The notes: a model not told the origin generated them from the sequence alone. DNA of 64,000 nucleotides from CAIVVT01 sp963757265 (GCA_963757265.1 CAVWRA010000011.1:372001-436000), one strand, 5' to 3'. Positions 1 through 11,142 are shown, numbered from the stretch's first letter. Made by a program: numbers and translations.

Positions 1-1
1 T

Positions 2-892
2 TTCGCGCCCGACGTGCTGGCCTGCGACCTGCATCCGGACTACTGGTCCACACGCTGGGCCCACGCACAGGGCAAGCCGGTGATCTCAGTGCAGCATCAC
101 GAAGCGCACGCCGCGTCCTGCGCCGCCGAGAACGATATCGACGGGCCGTTTCTGGGTGTGGGCTGGGACGGCACGGGATACGGCCACGACGGCACCATCT
201 GGGGCGGCGAGATCTTTTTGTTTGAAGACGGGCTTTCGGCGGGCGCGACGGTCCCGCGCATCCTGCGCGTCGCCTCGCTGCGGCCGTTTCTGCTGCCCGG
301 TGGCGAGGCGGCCGTGAAGGACACCTGGCGCTGCGCCGCCAGCCTGATGATCGAATCGGGATTGCGGGTGGGCGGCAAGCTGGCCACCGTTGAGCCGTTG
401 ATTACGCGGCGGATCAACTGCGTCGAGACCTCGAGCATGGGCCGCTTGTTCGACGCCGTGGCCGCGATGACCGGCGTCTGTGAGCGCAACCGGTACGAAG
501 GCGAGGCGGGCCTGCGGCTGGAAGCGGAAGCGATGCGGCACGGCCCGGCCGAGCCCTACCCGCTGCCCTGTTCCGGTCTGCACGCCGACTGGCGGCCGAT
601 GGTGCGCGAGATCGATGCCCAGATGAAGCGCGGCGTCGCGGCCGCCGTCCTCAGTGCGCGCTTCCACGAAACGCTGGCGGCATGGGTGGTCCAGGTGGCG
701 CTTGGTGTGGGCGTGCGGCGCGTGGCTGTGAGCGGAGGGTGCTTTCAGAACGCCTGGCTGACCGGGCGTTGCGCCGAGCGGCTGCAGGCCGCCGGCCTGA
801 GCCTATTCGTCCATCAACGCGTGCCCGCCAACGATGGCGGCATCGCGCTCGGCCAGGCGGTGCTGGCCGCGTTGCGACTCGCGCGTTCCTGA
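2..892 (+). CDS. hypF: HypF carbamoyltransferase, C-terminal part (5' end outside window)
   Basis: The frame is open from the first bases, so this is the C-terminal ~296 residues of a larger protein. HypF transfers the carbamoyl group of carbamoyl phosphate to HypE, making the cyanide ligands of the [NiFe]-hydrogenase centre. What is visible is the Kae1/TsaD-like domain: a metal-binding QHHEAHAAS motif near the start, then GWDGTGYG and WGGE, and near the end SGGCFQN and NDGGIALGQ, typical of this ATPase fold. The acylphosphatase, zinc-finger and YrdC-like domains would lie upstream, outside the window. Other hyp or hydrogenase genes, if present, must also lie upstream; the next gene is a convergent efflux operon. 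Confidence 0.9.
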   Translation, partial: FAPDVLACDLHPDYWSTRWAHAQGKPVISVQHHEAHAASCAAENDIDGPFLGVGWDGTGYGHDGTIWGGEIFLFEDGLSAGATVPRILRVASLRPFLLPGGEAAVKDTWRCAASLMIESGLRVGGKLATVEPLITRRINCVETSSMGRLFDAVAAMTGVCERNRYEGEAGLRLEAEAMRHGPAEPYPLPCSGLHADWRPMVREIDAQMKRGVAAAVLSARFHETLAAWVVQVALGVGVRRVAVSGGCFQNAWLTGRCAERLQAAGLSLFVHQRVPANDGGIALGQAVLAALRLARS

Positions 893-937
893 CCACAGCG
901 CCTCGCGCCCGGCCGCCGGCCTCGTCCGGCGCAGGCT

Positions 938-2578
938 TCAGTTCTTCGCTGCCGGCTCGCCCGTCGGCGCCGGCTGAACCGGGCTCTGTTGCGCCGCGGG
1001 CCGGTCGGAGGGCCGCTCGTACTCGAAAATATTCCTCTTCCGGGCGGGCGGCAGGAGTTGTTGGTGCGAGGGCAGCTGGGAGGCGTCCCAGCCTCCGCCC
1101 AGCGCCTGGATGAGCTGCACGCTGGCCACGATCCGGCGCGTCTGGATGGAGAAAAATGTCCGGCGGTCGCCCAGTTCGGCGGCCTGCGCGGTGATCACCT
1201 GGAGATAGTTGGTAATGCCTCCCCTGTACTGGTCCAGCGACAATTGCGTGGCCAGCGCCGAGGAGTTCACCGCCTGCTGCTGTTCCTTTTCTTCTCGCTC
1301 CAGGATGCGCAGCGCGGCCAGGTTGTCTTCCACCTGTTGAAAAGCGGTCAGCACGGTCTGCCGATAACCCGCGACGGTAGCGTCGTAGTCGGCGATCATC
1401 TCCTGCTTGAACGCCCTGCGGCCGCCCATTTCAAACAGGGTTTGCGCCAGCGTCGGTCCCACCGACCAGACGCGGCTGGGCCAGGTGAACCAGTTGAGGA
1501 TGCTGTTGCCTTCCAGTCCGGCGGAGATGTTGAAGCCGATGGTGGGATAGTAAGCCGACTGCGCCACTCCGATCTGCGCATTCGCGGCCGCCACCTGCCG
1601 CTCAGCGGCGGCGATATCGGGCCGCCGCTCCAGCAGCGCGCCGGGCAGCACGGCCGGAATGACCGGCGGCGGAATGTCGAGCGGTTTGACAGGAATCGTA
1701 AGATCCGCCGGCGCCTTGCCCAGCAGCACGGCGATGGCGTGTTCATATTGCGTACGCAGCACTTCAGTGTCGGTGCCATCCGCCCGCGTCGTGTCGATCT
1801 GGTTCTGTGCCTGGGTCACGTCGAGCTTCGAGGCGACGCCCTGCCGATAGCGGTTGACGGTGAGCTCCAACGCTTTTTCATAGGCCACAACGGTGTCGTC
1901 CAACAGGCGCTTCTGGGTGTCCTGGCCACGCAATTGAAAATAATCCGCGGCCAGCAGCGCCTGGGCGCTCAGCCGCGCGGCCGCCAGGTCGGCGGCGCTG
2001 GCCTGGGCCGTGGCGACATTGGCTTCCAGGGTGCTATGGATGCGGCCCCAAACGTCCGCCTCATAGGTCAACTGGAACGGCAGACCCAATGTGGCGTACG
2101 GAACCGGCGCCGGCCCGCCCTTGATCTGAACCCCGACGTTCGCCGAGGACTGCGATCCGGTGACCGATGGCCCGGCCGTCACCGTGGGATAGAGGCCGGC
2201 TCGCGTGACGCCGATGGCGGCGGCCGCGGCGCGGTACTGCGCCTCGAACTGCTTGAGGTTCTGGTTGGAGATTTCGACCTGCTCCTCCAGCGAGTTCAGC
2301 AGCGCATCGTTGAAGATCGTCCACCACTTGCCGCGGTTGGCAGTGTCGTTGGGCTGCGCTTCCTTCCACGCGCCCGCCTCGGTCATATTCGACGGCGGCG
2401 CCTCTTTGTACGCGGCCGGTGCGGGCGGCGCGTCCGGCCGCTTATATTTCGGTCCGACCATACAGCCTGCGCTGGTCAACCCGAGAACGGCCAGCACGAC
2501 CCAAGACAGCGCGCTGCCAGGCCAGGCCGGCGCGCGTCGCGGAGCGGCGGCGATGGCGCGGATCAAACGTCGGGGCAT
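938..2578 (-). CDS. RND efflux outer-membrane lipoprotein (NodT/OprM type)
   Basis: Outer-membrane channel of the tripartite pump encoded just upstream. The 546-residue protein has a lipoprotein signal with lipobox LTSAGC (acylated Cys about residue 39), then MVGPKYKRP, the usual start of NodT-family factors, and two copies of the TolC-type OEP domain rich in Ala/Gln coiled-coil segments. The frame extends further upstream, but the Met at 2578 is preferred because GGGAG lies 8 bases before it and it gives a standard lipoprotein signal. It is the last gene of the operon, about 100 bp after the second permease. Known family role: drug or metal export from the periplasm or inner membrane to the outside. 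Confidence 0.92.
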   Translation of the reverse strand: MPRRLIRAIAAAPRRAPAWPGSALSWVVLAVLGLTSAGCMVGPKYKRPDAPPAPAAYKEAPPSNMTEAGAWKEAQPNDTANRGKWWTIFNDALLNSLEEQVEISNQNLKQFEAQYRAAAAAIGVTRAGLYPTVTAGPSVTGSQSSANVGVQIKGGPAPVPYATLGLPFQLTYEADVWGRIHSTLEANVATAQASAADLAAARLSAQALLAADYFQLRGQDTQKRLLDDTVVAYEKALELTVNRYRQGVASKLDVTQAQNQIDTTRADGTDTEVLRTQYEHAIAVLLGKAPADLTIPVKPLDIPPPVIPAVLPGALLERRPDIAAAERQVAAANAQIGVAQSAYYPTIGFNISAGLEGNSILNWFTWPSRVWSVGPTLAQTLFEMGGRRAFKQEMIADYDATVAGYRQTVLTAFQQVEDNLAALRILEREEKEQQQAVNSSALATQLSLDQYRGGITNYLQVITAQAAELGDRRTFFSIQTRRIVASVQLIQALGGGWDASQLPSHQQLLPPARKRNIFEYERPSDRPAAQQSPVQPAPTGEPAAKN

Positions 2579-2682
2579 GGATGTTTCTCCCAAAACTAAG
2601 GAAAACGCTGCGGCGGTCGCGGTGCTCCGGCGGATGCGCGGCACGGCCGGGGCGGCGGACTCGGTTCGCGGTTGACACGCAA

Positions 2683-5600
2683 TCATGCCGGCGCCACCTC
2701 GCCCGTTGTCGCTGCGCTGCCACGCCGCAGCCCGCTCAAGCGCAGCCGCAGCCGGTCCATGTAGAGGTAGATCACCGGCGTCGTGTACAGCGTGAGCATC
2801 TGGCTGAAGATCAGCCCGCCTACGATCGTGATGCCCAGCGGCCGGCGCAACTCCGCTCCGTTGCCGAAGCCCAGCGCCAGCGGCATTCCACCGAGCATGG
2901 CGGCCATGGTCGTCATTATGATCGGCCGGAAGCGCAGCAGGCAGGCCTGGTAGATCGATTGCTCGGGCGTCTTGTTCTGCTTGCGCTCTGCCTCCAGCGC
3001 GAAGTCGATCATCATGATCGCGTTCTTCTTCACGATGCCGATCAGCAGGATGATCCCGATCAGCGCAATCACGCTAAGATCCGTATTGGTGAACTTGAGT
3101 GCCAGCAGCGCCCCGACGCCGGCCGAAGGCAGCGTCGAGAGGATCGTGATCGGGTGGATCAGGCTCTCGTACAGAATTCCGAGCACGATATAGACGGTCA
3201 GCAACGCGGCCAGAATGAGAATCGGCTCGTTGGCCAGCGAGGCCTGGTAGGCCTGGGCGGTCCCCGAGAACATGCCGTGAATGCTCGCCGGCAGCCCCAT
3301 CAGACGCTGCGCGTCCTCAATCTCATCCACCGCCGTGCCCAGCGGAAAACCGGGAGTCATGTTGAACGAGATGGTCACCGAGGGGAACTGCCCCGAATGG
3401 TTGACCGAGAGCGGCGTGTTGGCCGACTGAAAGTGCGTCACGGCGTCCAGCGGGGCCTGGGTGCCCTTGTTGGTAGCGAGGTAAATCTCCTTCAGCCCGT
3501 CGGGGTTCTGCCAGAAGCGGGGGGCTATCGCCAGGACGACGTGGTACTGGTTGATCTGGGTGTACATGGTCGACACCTGGCTTTGGCCAAACGCGTCGTA
3601 CAGCGTGTTGTCGATCTGCTTGGCGGACACGCCCAGCCTGGCGGCGGTCGCGCGGTCGATCACAAGATCGGCTTCCAGTCCCTTGTCCTGTTGGTCGCTC
3701 ACCACGTCGGTCAATCCTCTCAACGTGCGCAGCTTAGCGGCCACGCGCGGCGCCCAGCGCACCAGGTCGGCAAAATCGTCGCCCTGTAATGTGTATTGAT
3801 ACTGTGCGGCGCTCATGCGGCCGCCGATGCGCACGTCCTGCACGGCCTGCAGGAACAGCGTGGCGCCGGGCACGCGGCCCAGCTTGGGACGCAGCCGCGC
3901 GATCACGTGGTCGATGTCCAGCGTGCGCCGGCTCAGCGGCTTCAGCGTGACGAACATGCGGCCCACGTTGGTCGTGCCCTGGCCGCCGTAGAATGACACC
4001 GCGCCGTCGACGGCATCATCCGCCATAACGATCTTGACAATCTGTCCCATCTTCTGGTCCATGGATTGGAAGGAGATCGACTGGTCGGCCATGACCTGCC
4101 CCATCAGGCGCCCCACATCCTGCTGCGGGAAGAATCCCTTGGGGATCGTGATGTAGAGATAAACCGAGACGGCGACGGTCGCCAGCGTCACGGCGAGCGT
4201 TAACGGCTGGTGCCGCAGGACCCAGGAAAGGGACCTGTCGTAACCGCCGAGGATCCGCTTGAAGCCGCCTTCGCTGAGCCTGAAGAACCAGTTGTGGTGC
4301 TCTTCCTGCTTGGACTTCAACATGTGCGCGCACATCATCGGCGTCGTCGTCAGCGAAACCATCAGCGATACCCCGATGGCCACCGAAAGCGCTACCGCAA
4401 ACTCGCGGAACAGGCGGCCCACGATGCCGCCCATCAACAGAATAGGGATGAACACCGCCACCAGCGACAGGCTCATCGACAGCACGGTGAAGCCGATCTC
4501 CTTGGCCCCCAGCAATGCCGCCTGCAAAGGCTGCATGCCCGGCCTCGAGGTGGCGCGTGATGTTTTCGATCACCACGATCGCATCGTCCACCACGAAGCC
4601 GGTGGCGATGGTCAGCGCCATCAGCGACAGGTTGTCGAGGCTGTAGTCGCACAGATACATCACCCCGAAGGTGCCGATGAGCGAAATCGGGACGGCGATG
4701 CTGGGGATGAGCGTGCTGCGCGCGCTGCGCAGAAAAATGAAGACCACCAGAATTACCAGGGAGATGGAGATCAGGAGTGTGAGCTGCACGTCATGGACCG
4801 AGGCGCGGATGGTGGTGGTGCGGTCCAGCGCGACGCCCATTTTGATGCTCTGCGGGATCTGCGCCTGGAAGGTGCGGCATCAGGGCCAGCACGCGGTCCA
4901 CCGTGTCGATGATATTGGCCCCGGGCTGGCGGAAGATGACCAGGACGATGGCAGGCTTGCCGTTGACCGAGCCGCCCGTTCGCACATCCTCCACCGAGTC
5001 CCTCACATCGGCGATGTCGGACAGCCGCACGGAGCCGCCTTTGGCCGTGTTGTAGGCGATGATCAGCGGCTTGTATTCGCTGGCTTTCAGCAGTTGGTCC
5101 GTCGTGCTGATGGAGAACGTCCGCTGGAGGCCGGACAAACTGCCCCTTGGGCCGGTTCGCGTTCATTGCCGCCAGCGCGGTGCGAACGTCCTCCAGATTC
5201 AGCTCGAAGCTGTTGAGCATCGTCGGATTGACTTCAATCCGCACCGCGGGCAGCGAGCTGCCGCCGACGAAAACCTGCCCGACGCCTTCGCACCTGCGCC
5301 AGTTTCTGGGCCAGGATCGACGAAGCCACGTCGTACATTTTGCCCTTGGTGGACAGTTTGGAGGACAGGCTCAGGATCAGGATCGGCGCGTCCGCCGGAT
5401 TGACCTTGCGGTAGGTGGGGTTGTTCGGCAGGTTGGCCGGCAATTGGCCGCGCGCGGCGTTGATCGCCGCCTGGACATCGCGCGCCGCGGCGTCGATATT
5501 GCGGTTGAGATCGAACTGCAGCGTGACGCCGGTTGAGCCCAGCGTCGAGCTGGAGGTCATCTCCGTGACCGCCGGCGATGCGCCCGAACTGCCGTTCCAG

Positions 5601-5799
5601 CGGCGTGGCTACCGCCGACGCCATCGTCTCGGGACTCGCGCCCGGCAGGCCCGCCGCCGACCGAGATGGTCGGAAACTCCACCTGGGGCAGCGGGGAAAC
5701 GGGCAGAAACTTGTACGCCACTCCGCCGGCGAGCCCCAGCGCGATGGTCAGCAACGCCGTTCCGACTGGCCGGTAGATGAAAGGCGTCGACAGGCTCAT
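2683..5799 (-). pseudogene. RND efflux permease, MdtC-like, frame interrupted six times
   Basis: Second inner-membrane RND permease of the operon. Joining the frames gives about 1036 residues, normal for HAE1/MdtB-MdtC transporters: start MSLSTPFIYRPVG, porter-domain segments such as NIDAAARDVQAAIN, TM4 motif GFVVDDAIVVIEN, a second membrane half with GIVKKNAIMMIDFA, and C-terminal TTPVIYLYMDRLR. From 2683 to about 4536 the frame is clean. Upstream I infer single extra bases near 4540, 4872, 5136, 5294, 5566 and 5655, each a +1 shift with no internal stop in the reconstructed frame. Because only insertions occur and the protein sequence is otherwise well kept, sequence error is likelier than real decay. 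The start ATG overlaps the end of the upstream permease as ATGA once the upstream frame is corrected. Confidence 0.8.
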
Positions 5800-8700
5800 T
5801 CCGCCTCCGCCGTCATACAACGGCGCTTCCGGGCCGCCCGCGGCCGAATATCCAAAACGCCGCGCCAGACGGTCGAACCACAGGTAAATCACCGGCGTCG
5901 TGTACAGCGTCAGCAACTGGCTCAACAGCAGTCCGCCCACGATCGCGATCCCCAGCGGCTGGCGCAACTCGGACCCGGTCCCCTTGCCCAGCGCCAGCGG
6001 GATGCCGCCCAGCAGCGCCGCCATCGTGGTCATCATGATCGGCCGGAAACGCAGCAGGCAGGCCTGGTAGATCGCCTCCCGCGGTGGCAGGTGCCTCCTT
6101 GCGCTCCGCCTCCAGCGCGAAGTCGATCATCATGATCGCGTTCTTTTTCACGATGCCGATCAGCAGGATGATCCCGATCAGGGCGATCACACTGAAGTCC
6201 TGCCGGCAGATCATCAGCGCCAGCAGTGCGCCGACGCCCGCCGACGGCAGCGTCGAGAGGATCGTGATGGGGTGGATGTAGCTCTCGTACAGCACGCCCA
6301 GCACGATGTAGACCGTGACGATCGCCGCCAGGATCAGCAGCGGCTTCGTTGGCCAGCGAGGTCTGGAACGCCTGCCGCCGTGCCCTGGAAGGCCGTCTGC
6401 ACGCTGCGCGGCATCCCGATCGCTTTCTGGGCCGCATCGACGGCCGTGACCGCTTCTCCCAGGCTCGCTCCGGGCGCCAGGTTGAACGACACCGTCGCGA
6501 TCGGGAATTGGCCCTGGTGGTTGACCGTCAGCGGCGTCGTGCGCGTCTCATAATGCGTGAACGCGCTCAACGGCACCTGGCCGCCTCCGGCCGAGCGGAT
6601 GTACAAATTCTTCAGATCCCCGGGCCGTTGCTGCAACTCCGGCCTGACCTCCAGCACCACGTGGTACTGGTTCAGTTGCGTGAACATGGTCGAAATCTGG
6701 CGCTGGCCGAAGGCGTCGTACAGCGTGTTGTCGATCATCTGCGGAGTGATGCCAAGCCGCGACGCGGTCTCGCGGTCGATCACCAGGTGGGCCTGCAATC
6801 CCAGGTTCTGCTGGTCGCTGGCCACGTCGCGCAGGTCGGGCAGCCGCCTGCAGCTGATCCACCAGCCGTGTGGTCCACTCGGCCAGCTCCTTCGGATCCG
6901 GGTCTTCCAGAGTGTACTGGAACTGCGTCCGGCTGACCCGGTCCTCGACCGTCAGGTCCTGCACCGGCTGCATGAACAGCGTAATGCCGTCCACCTTGTC
7001 GAGCTGCGGTTGCAGCCTGCGGATCACGTCGCTCGACGCTCATCTTGCGCAGCTCCAGCGGCTTCAGGTTGATCTGGATGCGCCCGCTGTTGATCGTCGT
7101 GTTCATGCCGTCCACGCCGATGAACGAGGACAGGCTTTCGACCGCCTGATCCTGCAGAATCACCTTGGCCAGTGCCTGCTGGCGCTCGGCCATGGCCGGG
7201 AAGGAAGTCGGTTGCGGCGCCTCCGAGATGCCCAGGATCACGCCCGTGTCCTGTACCGGGAAAAAGCCCTTGGGAATGATCCATGTACAGATAGCCCGTC
7301 AGGACCAGCGTGCCGACGGCGACCATCAGCGTCGCCGTCTGACGTTCGCAGAACCCATTCGAGCGTGCGGCCGTAAAACGATGATCACGGCGTTGAATGC
7401 CCTCTCCGAGGCGCGGTACATCCGGCCCTGCTCGGCGGCCGGTGTGTGCCGCAGCAGCCGGGCGCACATCATCGGCGTCAGCGTCAGCGAGACCACGGCC
7501 GAGACCAGGATCGTCACGCTCAGCGTGACCGCGAATTCGCGGAACAGCCGGCCCACGATGTCGCCCATGAACAGCAGCGGGATCAGCACCGCGATCAGCG
7601 AGATGGTCAGCGACACGATGGTGAATCCGATCTGCTCCGCGCCCTTCAGCGCGGCCTGCAGCGGCGCCTCTCCCTGCTCGATGTAGCGCGCGATGTTCTC
7701 GATCATCACGATCGCGTCGTCCACCACGAAACCGGTCGAGATCGTCAGCGCCATCAGCGTCAGGTTGTTCAGGCTGTAGCCCAGCAGGTACATCGCCCCG
7801 AACGTGCCGACCAGCGACAGCGGCACGGCCACGCTCGGGATGATCGTGGCCGCGACGCTCCGCAGGAACAGGAAGATGACCATCACCACCAGCGCGATGG
7901 TCAGCACCAGCTCGAACTGCACGTCCGCCACGGAGGCCCGGATCGTGGTCGTCCGGTCGGTCAGGATCTGGACGTCGATCGCCGCCGGCAGCGTGGCCTT
8001 GAGCGTGCGGCAGCAGCTTCTTCACGCGATCCACCACCTCGATGATGTTGGCGCCCGGCTGCCGCTGGATGTTCACGATCACCGCCGGCGTCTGGTTCAT
8101 CCAGGCCGCCTGTTGCACGTTCTCGGCGTCGTCGATGACATTGGCCACGTCGGACAGACACCACCGGCGCGCCGTTGCGGTAGGCAATGACCAGTGGCCG
8201 GTAGTCCGGGCTGGTGAGAAGCTGATCGTTGGCCTCGATCGTGTACGACTGCAGGCGGCCGTCGAAGACTGCCCTTGGCCTGGTTCACGTTCGCTGGCGC
8301 TGATGGCCGTGCGCACGTCCTCCAGCGTCAAGCCCGTAGGAAGACAGCGCGGTCGGGTTCAACTGGATCCGGATCGCGGGCTTCTGGCCCCCGCTGATGG
8401 TCACCAGACCGACGCCCGGCAACTGCGAGATCTTCTGCGCCAGCCGCGTGTCGGCCAGGTCCTCCACCTTGGACAGCGGCAGCGACTTCGACGTCAGCGC
8501 CAGCGTGAGGATCGGCGCGTCGGCCGGGTTGGTCTTGCTGTAGATCGGCGGATTCGGCAGATCGGCCGGCAGGTAGGTGCCCGCCGCGTTGATCGCCGCC
8601 TGAACCTCCTGCTCCGCCACGTCGATGTTCAGCTCCAGCATGAACTGCAGCGTGATGATCGAGCTGCCCTGCGAGCTGGTCGACGTCATCTGGTTCAGGC

Positions 8701-8926
8701 CCGGCACCTGGCCGAACTGCCGCTCCAGCGGCGCCGTGATCGAGGAGGCCATCACGTCCGGGCTTGCGCCGGGATAAAACGTAACCACCTGGATCGTCGG
8801 GTAATCCACCTGCGGCAGCGCTGACACCGGCAGTTGCTTGTACGCCACCAGTCCCACCAGCAGGATCGCCGCCATGAACAGCGAAGTCGCCACCGGCCGC
8901 AGAATGAATTGCCGCGAGGGGCTCAT
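5796..8926 (-). pseudogene. RND efflux permease, MdtB-like, frame interrupted about 14 times
   Basis: First RND permease of the operon. It begins MSPSRQFILRPVATSLF, and its ATG overlaps the adaptor stop codon as ATGA. Joined frames give all RND landmarks: QAAINAAGTYLPADLP, GFVVDDAIVMIENIARY, LTPMMCARLL, NAIMMIDFALEAERK, GKGTGSELRQPLG. Inferred single-base insertions lie near 8333, 8294, 8270, 8160, 8007, 7376, 7350, 7270, 7030, 6848, 6380, 6349 and 6090, plus one more before about 5815. Removing 14 bases from 3131 leaves a whole number of codons (about 1038 residues), the size expected for MdtB. As printed, the last frame reads through into the next permease without a stop; in the corrected frame it ends in an ATGA overlap. 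Likely sequence error rather than a true pseudogene. Confidence 0.78.
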
Positions 8927-10245
8927 TCGCCCTTCCCCTGCTTCCCATCCGGGCGCGCGCCCTGCTTGGCCGCCGCGCCCTTGCCTTGCGCCGCGCCCTT
9001 GCTTTGCGCCGCGCCGCTGCCGCCCGCTGCCCCGGCCTTCGGAGGAATCACCTTCGAACCGTCTTGCAGCTTGTCCACGCCCTCGATCACCACCGTCTCG
9101 CCCGGTTCCACGCCCTTGTCGATCGACGCTTCATCGCCCGACACCGGTCCCAGCGTGACCTCCCGCACCTCCGCCGTGTTGTCCGCCTTCACCACGTACA
9201 CATACGTCCCCTGCGGGCTGCGCTGTACCGCCGCTGTGGGAATCAGCACCGTTCCGCGTTTCGTATCGATCAGCAGCTTGGCGTTGACAAACTGCATGGG
9301 AAACAGCGCGTTGTCCTCGTTGGGAAAGATCGCCTTGAAGCGCAACGTGCCCGAGTTCTGGTCGATCTGGTTGTCGATGGTCAGCAGCTCGCCCGTGGCC
9401 AGTTTCTGCTTCATGTCATGGTCGTAGGCGTCAACGCGCAGTTTCGCGCCGCCGTGCATCTTCTGAAGAACCTGTGGAATGCTGTCCTCCGCAATGCTGA
9501 ACAGCAGCGCAATCGGCTGCAATTGCGTGATCACCAGCAGGCCCGTCGTGTCCGTGGCGTGCACCATGTTTCCCTGGTCGATCAGACGCAGGCCGATTCT
9601 CCCCGTCAGCGGCGCAGTGATCCTGCAGTAAACCAGTTGCAGTTTGGCGGTGTCGATCGCCGCCTGGTCGGATTTGATCGTTCCAACATACTGATTCACC
9701 AACGCCACCTGCGTGTCTAACTGCTGCTTCGGGATGGCGTCCTGGGCGGACAGGATCTTGTAGCGGTCGAGGTCGATGTTGGCGTTTGCGAGCAGCGCCT
9801 CGTCGTGCGCCAATTGGCCCTCGGCCTGTTCCAGTTGCACCTGGTACGGGCGCGGGTCGATCTCCACCAGCAGATCTCCCTGTTTCACCGTCTGGCCCTC
9901 CGTGAACGCCACCTTCACCAGCTCGCCGTCCACTCGCGTATGGACCGTCACCGTGTTCAAGGCCACAACTGACCCCAGCCCATCCAGAAAAATGCCCATC
10001 TCGCCCCGCCGCGCCACTGCCGTCACCACCGGCACCGCGCGCGACCCCGCCTTGGCCGCGTCGGCCTTGGCCTTGGCCTGCTGGGCCTGTTGCGCCGGAC
10101 CGCGCGACAGGTAGTACGCTCCCCCGCCCAGAACGCACAGCACGAGCAGCCACAACCACACCCGGCTCTTGCCTTTTTTTTCGCCCTGCGCCGGCGGCCC
10201 GGCATCGATGTCAGCTTGCTGATTCTCAGTCGCTTGGGAATTCAT
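8923..10245 (-). CDS. RND efflux periplasmic adaptor (membrane fusion protein, MdtA-like)
   Basis: Periplasmic linker of the tripartite pump, 440 residues. An N-terminal membrane anchor (about residues 29-46, VWLWLLVLCVLGGGAYYL) follows a short polar tail. Then come the lipoyl half-motif with GDLLVEIDPRPYQVQLEQAEGQ, an alpha-hairpin, RITAPLTGRIGLRLIDQGN (typical of MdtA/AcrA), beta-barrel and membrane-proximal domains. The C-terminal ~45 residues are a low-complexity Gly/Ala/Lys/Gln tail. The frame extends 27 codons upstream, but ATG 10245 has AAGGA just before it and a normal N terminus. First gene of the operon; its stop overlaps the first permease as ATGA, so translation is probably coupled. 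Confidence 0.93.
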   Translation of the reverse strand: MNSQATENQQADIDAGPPAQGEKKGKSRVWLWLLVLCVLGGGAYYLSRGPAQQAQQAKAKADAAKAGSRAVPVVTAVARRGEMGIFLDGLGSVVALNTVTVHTRVDGELVKVAFTEGQTVKQGDLLVEIDPRPYQVQLEQAEGQLAHDEALLANANIDLDRYKILSAQDAIPKQQLDTQVALVNQYVGTIKSDQAAIDTAKLQLVYCRITAPLTGRIGLRLIDQGNMVHATDTTGLLVITQLQPIALLFSIAEDSIPQVLQKMHGGAKLRVDAYDHDMKQKLATGELLTIDNQIDQNSGTLRFKAIFPNEDNALFPMQFVNAKLLIDTKRGTVLIPTAAVQRSPQGTYVYVVKADNTAEVREVTLGPVSGDEASIDKGVEPGETVVIEGVDKLQDGSKVIPPKAGAAGGSGAAQSKGAAQGKGAAAKQGARPDGKQGKGE

Positions 10246-10740
10246 GGAGTCCTTCGTTTTCGCCTGAAACAATGGCCCGCGCGGTCCGCCCCGGCATCGC
10301 AATGCGGCACGCCTGACAGCGTACACATTATGTCATCCGCTGCGCGCACCGTCTGCCTTCGCCCGCCTCCCCGGCCAGCGTCAGATTGAGAAGACGCGAC
10401 ATTGCCGTTCCCGGTAACGTGCCCATACGCTCCGTCGGCGGACCGGCCGCGGCCTCCGCGCCGCAATCGCCACACTTCACCAATTACGATTTTCCTATGA
10501 CTGGCGCCGCTGGCGGAATAGCTCAATGGGGCCATGCGGACCTGGCCCTTCGAGGCTCCTTCTCGCCCGCCATTGCCCCCGCCGGCCCTCCACGCCGGTC
10601 CTTCCCGCTTGCATTCATGCCTGGGGATGCGTACAATGAAACTGCCTCCCCTGCAGGAAATCCCCCGAACGGTCTGAACCAAAGGAAGCTTCCTGCGGTG
10701 TGCGTCGCACGCTTGAAACAAAAAGACAGGATTATGGTGT
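10246..10740. other. Intergenic region between divergent efflux operon and receiver-like gene
   Basis: About 495 bp between two divergent genes with no supported coding frame. It should hold both promoters. I see no clear sigma-70 boxes, riboswitch or repeat-family copy. A stretch near 10510-10555 looks superficially like parts of a tRNA but is too short to fold as one. Confidence 0.5.
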
Positions 10741-11115
10741 ATGGCCCAGTCTCCGCGAAAGATCCTCGCGGTCGTTGACGACTTGTTTTTCATCGTGAAA
10801 ATTAACGACGCGGCTAAGCGCGCCGGCATGCTGGCCGAGTTTCTGAAGTCGGAGCAGGACCTGCTGAACAAGGCCTTGGCCGAGCCCCCGGCGCTGGTCA
10901 TCGTCGATCTGAACTCCGTCTCGGCCCGCCCGCTCGAGCTGATTGCCAGACTGAAGCGCGAGCCGGCGCTGCGCGGCGTCAGCGTCATCGCCTTCGTCTC
11001 GCACGTGCACGGCGAGCTGAAAATGCAGGCCCACAACGCCGGCGCCGACATGGTGCTGGCGCGCTCCGCGTTTTCGCTCAACCTCCCGCAGATCCTGCGG
11101 CGCCACGCGGCCTGA
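10741..11115 (+). CDS. Degenerate response-regulator receiver-like protein
   Basis: A stand-alone 124-residue protein with the alternating pattern of a CheY-like receiver: KILAVVDDLFFIVKINDAAKRAG at the start, ALVIVDLNS at the usual position of the phospho-acceptor Asp, then GVSVIAFVSHV and AGADMVLARSAF. The usual Thr/Ser of beta-4 may be the Ser in FVSH. The invariant Lys of beta-5 (normally KP) seems replaced by Arg in LARSAF, so phosphorylation may be lost or altered. No output domain and no histidine kinase nearby. It could be a single-domain adaptor or a pseudo-receiver. The ATG start follows a short AT-rich stretch. Confidence 0.75.
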   Translation: MAQSPRKILAVVDDLFFIVKINDAAKRAGMLAEFLKSEQDLLNKALAEPPALVIVDLNSVSARPLELIARLKREPALRGVSVIAFVSHVHGELKMQAHNAGADMVLARSAFSLNLPQILRRHAA

Positions 11116-11142
11116 ATCCTTCCCGCCCGCGCCCCGCCCCGC

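Noticed and set aside
989..2599. 536-codon frame on the plus strand opposite the outer-membrane channel gene
   Set aside because: Arg/Gly/Gln-rich translation without domains, a usual shadow in GC-rich DNA; the minus-strand protein is clearly real.
10505..10560. Possible tRNA (ggcggaatagctcaatgg and ttcgaggctcc look like D-arm and T-arm parts)
   Set aside because: The two parts are only ~50 bp apart, no anticodon stem fits between them and the acceptor ends do not pair.
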